Shown: in pieces, positions 34,631 to 42,782 of the stretch | How the letters are laid out: the number at the start of each line of letters is the position of its first letter | How positions within the stretch are numbered: position 1 is the stretch's first letter | Assembly (NCBI GenBank): GCA_964561705.1 | Contig: CAZLQJ010000002.1 | Location: 11,176-75,175, forward strand | Length of the DNA stretch: 64,000 bases | Direction: 5' to 3' | Origin: HGM12587 sp964561705 | GTDB taxonomy: Bacteria > Bacillota > Clostridia > Lachnospirales > Lachnospiraceae | The notes under the pieces: model-generated | The model's database searches: none | Told to the model about the DNA's origin: nothing | The model's input: only the letters and a program-made list of their open reading frames with translations | Made by a program: the position numbers and the translations under genes

Positions 34631-35887
34631 ATGAGAATATTATGGATAACCAATGTTGAAATGCCGGAAATTGCCGCAACTTTTGGAAGAACGATTGTTG
34701 TTGGAGGATGGATGAACAGAACCTCTCATCAGTTGGCAGCTATGGAGGAAGTGCAATTAGTGATTGCTTGTCCAATCAATGGTGAAACCTATTCAGGGAA
34801 AAAAATAGGAAATATCAGCTATTATGCATTTTCAAGAGTGGATAGTAAAAAATCTCTCCAATCTCTAATAAAGGAAGTTCATCCGGATTGTATTCACATT
34901 TGGGGAACGGAATATGCTCATTCCTATGATGCAATTTGTGCGGCTGAGGAAGAATATCTGCTGGATAAAACGATTGTTTCTATCCAGGGGCTAGTGTCTG
35001 TTTATGCGGAACATTATACAAATGGTATCCCGCATGAAGTTGTTCATGGACGTACCTTAAAGGAACTTTTGGGTCGCCCGAATATTGCTGATTGGCAAAA
35101 AATCATGGAAAAACAGGGGAAGCTGGAGATTGCGACCCTGAAAAAAGCAAGACATTGTATCGGAAGAACGGATTGGGATTATGCCTGTGTGAAACAGATT
35201 AATCAGGAAATTTCATATCATTTTTGTAATGAAACCTTAAGAGGGGGATTTTATCAATATCGTTGGGATTATAAAAAATGCAAAAAACACAGTATATTTT
35301 TTAGTCAGGCGCATTATCCAATTAAGGGACTGCATCATTTGTTGAAGGCATTGCCGATTATTTGCAGGGAATTTCCGGATACAGAGGTTCATATCGTTGG
35401 AAATAATTTTCTAAAAAAGTTGAACTGGAAAGAAAAACTTAAGACATCCAGTTATGAAAAGTATTTAATTTCATTGGAAAAAGAATACACATTGGAGGAA
35501 CGAATTCACTGGTTGGGGCCTTTAAATGAAGAACAGATGATTCAGCAATTTTGCAGTGCAAATGTTTTTGTTTGCGCTTCTAATATTGAGAATTCTTCCA
35601 ATTCCATAGGAGAAGCAATGTTGCTGGGAGTGCCTGTAGTTGCTTCGGATGTGGGCGGTATTAAAAGCCTGATGGAACATAATGTTGAAGGATTATTATA
35701 TCAGGAAACGGCACCATATATGCTTGCAGCATGTGTCATACAGCTTTTCAAAGATTGTGATAAGGCAAGAAAAATTGGAAAAAATGCAAGGAACAGAGCT
35801 TTGATTACTCATAACGAGGAAAAAAATATCGAGACACTGAAAGATATCTATCATGGTATATGTGGAGGAACAGATGCAGAGAGGTGA
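34631..35887 (+). CDS. Family 4 glycosyltransferase
   Basis: A 418-residue GT-B enzyme. The C-terminal GT4 domain has FFSQAHYPIKGLHHLLKAL, the block HIVGNN, and the donor site ASNIENSSNSIGEAMLLGVPVV, in which ENSSNSIGE gives the two acids. GGIKSLMEH follows as the usual sugar-phosphate loop. The N-terminal half has HIWGTEYAHSYD and is specific to a capsule subgroup. It starts 11 bp after the acyltransferase, and its end overlaps the next gene by 14 bp, so translation is coupled. Donor unknown. Confidence 0.87.
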   Translation: MRILWITNVEMPEIAATFGRTIVVGGWMNRTSHQLAAMEEVQLVIACPINGETYSGKKIGNISYYAFSRVDSKKSLQSLIKEVHPDCIHIWGTEYAHSYDAICAAEEEYLLDKTIVSIQGLVSVYAEHYTNGIPHEVVHGRTLKELLGRPNIADWQKIMEKQGKLEIATLKKARHCIGRTDWDYACVKQINQEISYHFCNETLRGGFYQYRWDYKKCKKHSIFFSQAHYPIKGLHHLLKALPIICREFPDTEVHIVGNNFLKKLNWKEKLKTSSYEKYLISLEKEYTLEERIHWLGPLNEEQMIQQFCSANVFVCASNIENSSNSIGEAMLLGVPVVASDVGGIKSLMEHNVEGLLYQETAPYMLAACVIQLFKDCDKARKIGKNARNRALITHNEEKNIETLKDIYHGICGGTDAER

Positions 35888-36920
35888 TACAAAAACAGAA
35901 AGATATGAAAATCTGGATGGTTTACGGGTGTTATCTTGTTTTGCAATTATTGCAATGCATATTCAGGCGAACACAGGATATGAGTTATCAGGATTTTTTT
36001 GGAAAGATGTGATTCATGCGTTTACCTGGCTGGTATATTTATTTTTAATGATCAGCGGATTTGGAATGTGTAATGGTTATCTTGAAAAATTTAATCTTGG
36101 AATGGTTGATCTTGAAGCGTTTTATAAACGTCGTTATCTGAAAATGCTTCCTTTTTTTACAGTTTTAATTATGCTGGCATTGTTTTTGGATCCGTCCCTG
36201 GAAAATTTCTATGAAGCAACGCTGGAAGTAACGTTGGTGTTTGGGTTGTTGCCTAATGTGGAAATGAATGTGTTAGGAGTTTCGTGGACTTTGGGCGTGA
36301 TTTTCCTTTTTTATATGCTGTTTCCATTTTTATCAGTATTTTTGAAAAATAGAAAGAGAACATGGATGTTACTGGCAGTTTCTATGTGGATTAATTTTAG
36401 CTGCGAGAACTACTTCTTTTCGGGAAAATTTGTGACAGCATCTTTTGTACCAAGGCACTCGTTTCTCTACTGTATGCAATTTTTTGTTGGTGGAGCATTG
36501 GTTTATCATTATCGGAAGGAGATAAAACAAATTTGTGAAAAATACCAGGGATTACTTAGTTGCGGTATTTTGTTGGTAGTGGTGCTTTATTTTTATTTCA
36601 TTAAAGAAGAGATTGGGCAGAGATTTCTGGTCTATCAAAATTTTATTGTATGTTTGTGCTTTTTGATCTATGCAGTTGGGGCAAAAAGTATTTTTTTGAA
36701 GAATAATTTTATGAAGGCATTTAGCCGATATAGTATGGAAATATATCTTTCTCATATGATTGTTTTCAGAATTGTGGCAAAAGCAAAGCTGATCTATATT
36801 TTTGGCAGAGGATGGAGTTCCTACTTGCTGACAGTTATAATGGTTATTTTTGGAACCTATGTTTTTGTGAAATTATATAAACAGATAGAAGAATTTATCG
36901 TAAAAAGATTTAAGAGATAG
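35874..36920 (+). CDS. Acyltransferase-3 family membrane protein
   Basis: A 348-residue polytopic protein starting in the cytoplasm with YENLDGLRVLSCFAIIAMH (His at the end of helix 1), followed by LFLMISGFGM. About ten membrane helices can be counted. ATG 35874 has GGAGG 5 bases upstream and is preferred to ATG 35853. It is the fourth acyltransferase-3 protein of the window. Its target sugar is unknown. Confidence 0.86.
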   Translation: MQRGDTKTERYENLDGLRVLSCFAIIAMHIQANTGYELSGFFWKDVIHAFTWLVYLFLMISGFGMCNGYLEKFNLGMVDLEAFYKRRYLKMLPFFTVLIMLALFLDPSLENFYEATLEVTLVFGLLPNVEMNVLGVSWTLGVIFLFYMLFPFLSVFLKNRKRTWMLLAVSMWINFSCENYFFSGKFVTASFVPRHSFLYCMQFFVGGALVYHYRKEIKQICEKYQGLLSCGILLVVVLYFYFIKEEIGQRFLVYQNFIVCLCFLIYAVGAKSIFLKNNFMKAFSRYSMEIYLSHMIVFRIVAKAKLIYIFGRGWSSYLLTVIMVIFGTYVFVKLYKQIEEFIVKRFKR

Positions 36921-36942
36921 AATAAGGAGCGAGAAAAAATAA

Positions 36943-38700
36943 ATGAAAAAACTGATGAAAAATCTACTGAGTGCTATGCTTGTGATCAGTGCGATATTTG
37001 TGGTAGGGGAAATACAGGTATTTGCAGTGGAATATGACGATCCTCAGTGGTCTACTTCTATGAGTAATGAGGCAGAGCAGGAGGAAGAGGAAGGAATCAT
37101 GCTTCTGAGTGGTGAAGAAGATCCGTATACCGGATTAATCTACACACACGATCGCAGATATTCTAAACATCAGCTGGTTTATGGAATTGATGTTTCAAGC
37201 CATAATCATGAAATTGATTGGAAGAAGGTAAAGGCAGATGGAATTGAGTATGCAATTATCAGAGCTGCTTATAGAGGCTATGGAAGTACAGGAACGTTGA
37301 ATGCAGATGCAAATTTTAAGGAAAATATAGAGGGTGCGTTGAATGCAGGACTTCGGGTAGGTGTATATATTTTTTCTCAGGCAATTACAAAATCTGAGGC
37401 TGTGGAAGAAGCGCAACTTCTGATTGAAATGACACGGAAATATGATGTTACTTTGCCTTTTGTTATGGATTTTGAATTTGCAAGTACAAGTTCCGGACTT
37501 TCTGGACGTTTGTATCAAGCAGGTTTGAGTAAGGAACAGGGAACCTCGATTTGTAAAGCATTTTGTGATACCATTGCTGCCAAAGGTTTTGTGCCGATGA
37601 TATATGCCAATAAAAGTATGTTGACGGATCATTTGAATGCTGCTGAACTGGAAAATAAGTACAAGATTTGGTTGGCAAATTATATGACGCAAAGCACTTA
37701 TACGGGAAGATATGATGTATGGCAATACACAAGCCATGGAAGTGTTGATGGAATTACAGGAAATGTAGACTGTGATTTTTGGTATGAAGGTCATGCGTCT
37801 GTTTATAATGGGAGAGATTATGCCGATGTTTATGACTTCACATATTATACATCAAAATATCCGGATATCAAAAAAGCCTATGGAGAGGATGACAGCGCAG
37901 CTTTAAAACACTTTGTGACTCATGGAATGAAAGAAGGACGCCAAGGATGTGAAGAGTTTCATGTTACAGCCTATAAAAATCGATATGCCGATTTGAAAAT
38001 GGCTTATGGAAATGATTTGGAAAAATATTATTTACATTATTTAAACAGTGGAAAGAAAGAAGGGCGTATTGGAACTGAATATACAATATCTGTAAATCCC
38101 GTGACAATCTATAATGGGAGAGATTACAAGGATGTTTATGAGTTTGAATATTATATTTCCAAATATCCGGATGTCAAAAATGCCTATGGTGCAGATCCTG
38201 ATGCCATAATAAGACATTTTGTAAATTATGGGATGAAAGAAGGACGACAGGGCAAGGAGGAATTCTGTGTAGATACCTATAGAAATCGTTATTCAGATTT
38301 GAGAGTCGCATATGGAAATAATCTGGAAAAGTATTATTTGCATTATTTGAACAGTGGTAAGACGGAAGGACGCAGCGGTAGTGGCAGTTCACCATTGATG
38401 AATCCGATCACGGTTTATCAAGGTATAGATTACGCCGATGTTTATGAATTTACATATTATACATCAAAATATCCGGATATCAAAAAGGCTTATGGGAATG
38501 ATGAAAGTGCAGTTTTGAAGCATTTTGTGAACCATGGAATGAAAGAAGGACGTCAAGCAGCAAAAAATTTTGAGGTAAATTATTATCGTGCAACATATGC
38601 AGATCTTCAGAAAGCATATGGCGACAGTCTGCAGAAATATTATATGCACTATATTAATTCTGGGAAAAATGAAGGACGTCAAGGGATCAGAATAAATTAA
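36943..38700 (+). CDS. Secreted GH25 lysozyme-like muramidase with C-terminal repeats
   Basis: A 585-residue exported protein. A signal peptide (1-28, ends VFA) and an acidic linker come first. Residues 77-280 are a glycoside hydrolase 25 domain: YGIDVSSHN (77-85) with the catalytic-type Asp, IIRAAYRGYG, GVYIFSQA, FVMDFEFA (with the DxE pair), IYANKSML and VWQYTSHG. GH25 enzymes cut the MurNAc-GlcNAc bond of peptidoglycan. Residues 288-585 are three copies of a 102-residue repeat, probably for wall or glycan binding. It is the last gene of its transcript, followed by a terminator. Within a glycan locus it may open the wall for polymer export, or act in competition. Confidence 0.9.
   Translation: MKKLMKNLLSAMLVISAIFVVGEIQVFAVEYDDPQWSTSMSNEAEQEEEEGIMLLSGEEDPYTGLIYTHDRRYSKHQLVYGIDVSSHNHEIDWKKVKADGIEYAIIRAAYRGYGSTGTLNADANFKENIEGALNAGLRVGVYIFSQAITKSEAVEEAQLLIEMTRKYDVTLPFVMDFEFASTSSGLSGRLYQAGLSKEQGTSICKAFCDTIAAKGFVPMIYANKSMLTDHLNAAELENKYKIWLANYMTQSTYTGRYDVWQYTSHGSVDGITGNVDCDFWYEGHASVYNGRDYADVYDFTYYTSKYPDIKKAYGEDDSAALKHFVTHGMKEGRQGCEEFHVTAYKNRYADLKMAYGNDLEKYYLHYLNSGKKEGRIGTEYTISVNPVTIYNGRDYKDVYEFEYYISKYPDVKNAYGADPDAIIRHFVNYGMKEGRQGKEEFCVDTYRNRYSDLRVAYGNNLEKYYLHYLNSGKTEGRSGSGSSPLMNPITVYQGIDYADVYEFTYYTSKYPDIKKAYGNDESAVLKHFVNHGMKEGRQAAKNFEVNYYRATYADLQKAYGDSLQKYYMHYINSGKNEGRQGIRIN
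37804..38697 (+). repeat. Three tandem copies of a 306-bp coding repeat
   Basis: The repeats begin at 37804, 38110 and 38416 and code for 102 residues each, the last slightly shorter. Each is made of two related halves: one of the form DYADVYDFTYYTSKYPDIKKA...HGMKEGRQ (in parts) and one of the form NRYADLKMAYG...YLNSGKKEGR. The six half-units share a Y-x-D-[IL]-x2-AYG...H[FY]-x3-G-x-x-EGR theme, known from many exported bacterial proteins. Confidence 0.85.
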
Positions 38701-38711
38701 CATGTACAAGG

Positions 38712-38737
38712 AGAGGACGCAGGAGTGTCCTCTTTTG
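38712..38737 (+). terminator. Intrinsic terminator after the lysozyme gene
   Basis: Stem AGAGGAC (38712-38718) with GTCCTCT (38727-38733), loop of 8 bases, followed by TTTGTATTTG. It lies 12 bp after the lysozyme stop. It ends the unit that begins at the promoter at 26536. Confidence 0.7.
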
Positions 38738-38775
38738 TATTTGTATGAGGGCTGGTTAGGGCATGATGACTATTT

Positions 38776-38794
38776 TTGACAGTTGCAACAACTG
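38776..38794 (+). promoter_or_regulatory. Consensus -35 overlapping a small inverted repeat
   Basis: A perfect TTGACA lies at 38776-38781 in the 162-bp gap before the aminotransferase gene. It is overlapped by the inverted repeat CAGTTG-CAA-CAACTG (38780-38794). No good -10 stands 16-18 bases downstream, so this is either a weak, activator-dependent promoter with an operator, or chance. A TACAAT at 38836-38841 is the other -10 candidate, but with no -35. Confidence 0.3.
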
Positions 38795-38862
38795 AGAAAT
38801 TGTGATAGCATAAAACAAGCATGGATTTTTATGCCTACAATCGGTATGAAGGGGTATATATT

Positions 38863-39957
38863 ATGGAAGTGATGACAAATCGCCTGGATAGAGGCTTTGT
38901 AGAATATAAAGAAGAATTTGAACAGAAGGCACTGGAAGTTTTGAGAAGCGGCTGGTATATTTTGGGAAATGAAGTAAAAGAATTTGAAAAAGAATTCGCA
39001 GCTTATACAGGTGCAAAGTATTGTGTAGGACTTGCCAGTGGACTGGATGCTCTTTGGATCGCATTTAGGGTGTTGGGAATTGGTGCTGGAGATGAGGTAA
39101 TTGTTCAGGGGAATACGTATATTGCCAGTGTGATGGGAATTACAATCAACGGAGCAACACCGGTGTTTGTAGAACCTGATGAATTTTATAATATTGATAC
39201 AAAAAAGATTGAAGAAAAGATTACGGATAAAACAAAAGCAATTTTGGTTGTTCATTTGTATGGACAAGCTTCAAAAATGGACGAAATCGTTGCACTTTGT
39301 AAAAAATATAATCTGCGTCTTGTGGAGGATTGTGCCCAGTCTCATGGAGCATGTTTTGATGGAAAGATGACAGGTACTTTTGGGGATGTGGGATGTTTTT
39401 CTTTTTATCCTTCCAAAAATATAGGTGCTTTTGGAGATGCCGGAGCAATTGTGTGCAATGATGAAAAACTTGCCCAGGAGTTTCGAATCTTCCGAAATTA
39501 TGGAAGTGAAAAACGCTACTATAATAAGGTGGTTGGTGCAAATTCGAGATTAGATGAGATGCAGGCAGGACTTTTGAGAGTTCGCCTAAGTCATGTGAAT
39601 GAAATTGTATCAGAACGACAGAAAATTGCGGAACGTTATGAAGCAGAAATACGAAATGCTAAATTAAAGATGCCGGAAGTGCGCGAAAATTGTACAACAG
39701 TATGGCATCAATTCGTGTTGCGATGTGAGGAAAGATCTCGATTGATTGAATATTTAAATGAAAAAGGGATTGGAACCATCATTCATTATCCGATACCACC
39801 CCATTTATCAGAGGCTTATGCCTATTTGGGGTATCAAAAAGGTTTTTTGCCGATAACAGAAAAATATGCAGAAACAGTTATTTCAATTCCAATGTATAAT
39901 GGAATGACGGACGAAGAACAGACATGGGTTATTGAAGCCTTAAATGCATTCAAATAA
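38863..39957 (+). CDS. DegT-family sugar aminotransferase (FdtB/QdtB-like)
   Basis: A 364-residue PLP enzyme of the DegT/DnrJ/EryC1 family. GLASGLDALWIAFRVLGIGAGDEV (in parts, about 48-72) is the cofactor-phosphate region; VEDCAQSHGA gives the aromatic-stacking Asp; FYPSKNIGAFGDAGA contains the Schiff-base lysine. NYGSEKRY and NSRLDEMQAG follow in the usual places. Together with the next gene it would make a dTDP-3-amino-3,6-dideoxyhexose (Fuc3N or Qui3N): FdtB/QdtB aminate the 3-keto sugar. ATG 38863 is preceded by AAGGGG; an earlier in-frame ATG (38821) lies in the untranslated region. It is the first gene of its unit. Confidence 0.88.
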   Translation: MEVMTNRLDRGFVEYKEEFEQKALEVLRSGWYILGNEVKEFEKEFAAYTGAKYCVGLASGLDALWIAFRVLGIGAGDEVIVQGNTYIASVMGITINGATPVFVEPDEFYNIDTKKIEEKITDKTKAILVVHLYGQASKMDEIVALCKKYNLRLVEDCAQSHGACFDGKMTGTFGDVGCFSFYPSKNIGAFGDAGAIVCNDEKLAQEFRIFRNYGSEKRYYNKVVGANSRLDEMQAGLLRVRLSHVNEIVSERQKIAERYEAEIRNAKLKMPEVRENCTTVWHQFVLRCEERSRLIEYLNEKGIGTIIHYPIPPHLSEAYAYLGYQKGFLPITEKYAETVISIPMYNGMTDEEQTWVIEALNAFK

Positions 39958-39969
39958 AGAGGAGATAAT

Positions 39970-40389
39970 ATGTGTCATGTAAAAGAACAGTGCAAAATTT
40001 TGAATTTTGCAGATTTGGGAGACGAGAGAGGAAAACTAGTTGTAGTGGAAGGTGCTCTTGATGTACCGTTTGAAATCAAAAGAGTGTTTTATATGTATGG
40101 TTCGGATCCTGAGGTGGTTCGCGGACAACATGCAAACAGAGAATCTGAATTTGTACTTGTAAATGTTGGGGGAAGTTCCAAGGTACGAGTTGATAATGGA
40201 CATAGTGAGGCAGTTGTAGAATTAAATAAACCAATGATGGGACTTTATATTCCAACGATGGTCTGGAAAGATATGTATGATTTTTCAGAAGATTCTATTT
40301 TACTGGTACTTGCAAGTACTCATTATGATGGAAATGAGTATATCAGAAATTATGAAGATTATAAAAAAGAAATGGGAGCAACAGAATAG
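39970..40389 (+). CDS. dTDP-4-keto-6-deoxyglucose 3,4-ketoisomerase (FdtA/QdtA-like)
   Basis: A 139-residue cupin of the WxcM/FdtA family. It has DERGKLVVVEG, FEIKRVFYMYG, RGQHANRESEF with the catalytic His, and the barrel end IPTMVWKDMYDFSEDSILLVLAS. The family turns dTDP-4-keto-6-deoxyglucose (made by RfbB) into the 3-keto isomer for the aminotransferase upstream. FdtA and QdtA differ in the stereochemistry of the product, and sequence reading alone does not tell which this is. It lies 12 bp after the aminotransferase with an AGAGGAG site; the next gene starts directly after its stop. Confidence 0.88.
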   Translation: MCHVKEQCKILNFADLGDERGKLVVVEGALDVPFEIKRVFYMYGSDPEVVRGQHANRESEFVLVNVGGSSKVRVDNGHSEAVVELNKPMMGLYIPTMVWKDMYDFSEDSILLVLASTHYDGNEYIRNYEDYKKEMGATE

Positions 40390-41328
40390 ATGAGCAAAAT
40401 TTCAATCATAGTTCCAGTGTACTGGAATTCGGATACACTGATGGCACTGTATAACGACATGAAAGACAAAATTTTGGGAAAGATTGGAGAGTATGAAATA
40501 ATATTTGTAGATGATGGATCGGGCGATAATTCCTGGGAAATCATGAAGCAGATTGCAGAAATGGACGGCAATGTAAGACTTGTAAAACTTTCCAGAAATT
40601 TTGGAGAACATGCGGCATTATTGGCAGGCTTCCATCATTGTTCGGGAGATTGTGCTGTTACAAAACAGGCAGATCTTCAAGAAGATTCAGAATTAATACT
40701 GGAAATGTATGATAAATGGAAAGAAGGCAATAAGGTTGTTATGGCAATCCGTGAAGAACGTGATGATCCTGCCCTGAAGAAGTTTTTTGCCAACATGTAC
40801 TATGCATTGGTACGAAAATTTATTATGAAAGATATGCCAAAAGGTGGATGTGATTGTTATTTAATTGACAGACAGGTGATTGAGGTAATCGAGATGTTGG
40901 ATGAAAAAAATTCATCCTTAACATTGCAGGTTATGTGGGCTGGATTTCAGCGTGCCAATGTATATTTTCATAGACGGGCAAGGGAAGAAGGACAGTCACG
41001 TTGGGGACTTGGAAAAAAGGTGAAACTGGTGATTGATTCGATGATGAGCTTCTCTTATATACCGGTAAGGATTATGTCGGGGGTTGGAAGTTTGTTTTTT
41101 TGCTCATCACTTATCTGGGCATTGGTAATTATTGCACAGACCTTAATCTATGGTGCAGATGTAGCAGGATGGGCCAGTTTAATGGCACTTGTTTTATGCT
41201 CTTCCGGCTTGATCATGCTGATGCTTGGTATTTTGGGAGAATATATTTGGCGTGCGTTAGATGAAAGTCGAAACAGACCGCCATTTTTGGTGGATACTAC
41301 ACAGGGATTTCGAAAGGAGAACGAATAG
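40390..41328 (+). CDS. GtrB-like membrane glycosyltransferase
   Basis: A 312-residue protein: a GT2 domain with VPVYWNSDTL (8-17), VDDGSGDNS (38-46), LSRNFGEHAAL, and KQADLQEDSE at the metal site (ADLQED), followed by two C-terminal helices (about 230-253 and 264-287). GQSRWGLGKKVKL lies before the helices as in GtrB. It would load a sugar, perhaps the amino sugar made by the two preceding genes, onto undecaprenyl phosphate for use by a GT-C protein outside. The stop of the ketoisomerase and the start of this gene are adjacent, and the Wzz-like gene starts just after its stop. Confidence 0.87.
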   Translation: MSKISIIVPVYWNSDTLMALYNDMKDKILGKIGEYEIIFVDDGSGDNSWEIMKQIAEMDGNVRLVKLSRNFGEHAALLAGFHHCSGDCAVTKQADLQEDSELILEMYDKWKEGNKVVMAIREERDDPALKKFFANMYYALVRKFIMKDMPKGGCDCYLIDRQVIEVIEMLDEKNSSLTLQVMWAGFQRANVYFHRRAREEGQSRWGLGKKVKLVIDSMMSFSYIPVRIMSGVGSLFFCSSLIWALVIIAQTLIYGADVAGWASLMALVLCSSGLIMLMLGILGEYIWRALDESRNRPPFLVDTTQGFRKENE

Positions 41329-42747
41329 ATGAATGACAATTGGAAACAGGTAAGCGATGATGAAAAAGAGATGAGTATTTCGGATATGCTGTTTTATCTG
41401 TTGCGTCAGTGGAAAGTGGCTGTAATTGCAGCGTTGATCGGATTACTTCTGGTAGGTGGATTGACTTATGCAAAAAGTCTTGAGAATGCAAAGAAAAGTG
41501 CGTCAAATTCCCAAACTACACAGGCAGGAATGTTGACGGAGGAAGAAGAATTTGCTGCAGATGTAAAAATTGATACAATCAATGAATATAAGCAGAATAT
41601 TGAAGAATATAATGAGTATTTAGACAATTCTATTCGAATGAAACTTGATCCAAATGGATTTTATAGAGGAACCATTAAGTTCATGTTCACATCGGAAAGC
41701 CCGGCTGCCGCTTTGAAGGCATTGAATGTATGCAGTGATCTGGTGTTTAACAATGAAAATTATGAGAAAATGACACAGTTGTTAACGGAAGAAATCTCAG
41801 AAGCATATGTACGGGAAGCTTTTACATTCGAAAAAGAAACAATGAGCAATGAAAAAAGCAGTGAAAATGTCATTGTTTGGGACGTTTCTTTTGTTCATTA
41901 TGAACAGGAAGAATGTGAAAAAATCGTGGACTATATTGATGAACAGATGAACAATGTAATGGCGCAGCTGGATGAAAACGTGGTGGCGGAGCAGGTGGGC
42001 CGAGATGTTTATCTGGCATGTTATGTGGATCTGATTAAAGAAAGTATGTCCTTGGAAGTTGGAAAGTCAAGTGTTTATACTTCCATGGAAAAAGTAAAAG
42101 CAGATATGTCAAACACAGAAAAGGCATATTATGAGTTGAGCACGAGTTCCGGAGAGCAGACAGAGGCGGTCAATACAGAGGTTGTACCGGTGAAGGCAAG
42201 TGTGCAGTGGAAATATGCGGTGTTGGCGGCTGTTGGAGCCGGAGGATGTGTCATTGTCTTTTGTGCAGCACTCTATTTGTTTGGTAATCTGGTTCATAAT
42301 AAGGAGGAACTGGAGGTTTATACCAATGTTCCTGTAATTGGATTATCTGCAAAGAAGACGAAAAAGAATGTAATAGATCATTTGATTGATCGTTTGGAAC
42401 ATTGTGTACGGAATGGAAAGGAAGATACGATAGATATGGCTGCGACAATGTTATGCAATTACGCAGTTCAGAATCACGTGAAGCGTATCTATCTTTCCGG
42501 AGCCAAAGGAGAACATCGAGAAGAATTGATGGCACAGTTCAATAGTCGGATGGAGAAGGAAAAAATTGAACTTATTGGTGGAAACAGCATTCTGGAAGAT
42601 GTAAAGGCAATCTCTGATGCTGTAGAATGTGGCAGCGTCGTATTCTTGGAAAAATCTAATAAGACATCCCACCGGGATCTTAGGGAAGAACTTCGAAAGG
42701 CTGGCCATTGCGAATTGAAAGTATTAGGAATTATACTGGAAAAATAA
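41329..42747 (+). CDS. Wzz/CapA-like chain-length protein with a degenerate BY-kinase domain
   Basis: A 472-residue membrane protein. A first helix is at about 30-48 and a second at about 285-307; between them lies the extracellular Wzz-type domain, which sets polymer length. The C-terminal 150 residues look like a tyrosine-kinase (CpsD/Wzc) domain: VPVIGLSAKK, MLCNYAVQNHVKRIYLSG, and a late VVFLEKSNKTSHRDLREEL. The Walker A loop is not present: where kinases read GEGKS/T, this reads AKGEHREEL. A tyrosine-rich tail is also missing. So it is a Wzz with a kinase-like domain that is probably inactive. It follows the GT2 gene at once and overlaps none of the initiator's preferred frame. Confidence 0.8.
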   Translation: MNDNWKQVSDDEKEMSISDMLFYLLRQWKVAVIAALIGLLLVGGLTYAKSLENAKKSASNSQTTQAGMLTEEEEFAADVKIDTINEYKQNIEEYNEYLDNSIRMKLDPNGFYRGTIKFMFTSESPAAALKALNVCSDLVFNNENYEKMTQLLTEEISEAYVREAFTFEKETMSNEKSSENVIVWDVSFVHYEQEECEKIVDYIDEQMNNVMAQLDENVVAEQVGRDVYLACYVDLIKESMSLEVGKSSVYTSMEKVKADMSNTEKAYYELSTSSGEQTEAVNTEVVPVKASVQWKYAVLAAVGAGGCVIVFCAALYLFGNLVHNKEELEVYTNVPVIGLSAKKTKKNVIDHLIDRLEHCVRNGKEDTIDMAATMLCNYAVQNHVKRIYLSGAKGEHREELMAQFNSRMEKEKIELIGGNSILEDVKAISDAVECGSVVFLEKSNKTSHRDLREELRKAGHCELKVLGIILEK

Positions 42748-42782
42748 GAACTTCCAAAGCAGGAAAATATGAGGAAAAAAAT

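Noticed and set aside
37804..38697. Regular direct repeats considered as a CRISPR-like array
   Set aside because: The period is 306 bp, the units are coding in one frame and there are no short unique spacers; it is a protein repeat.
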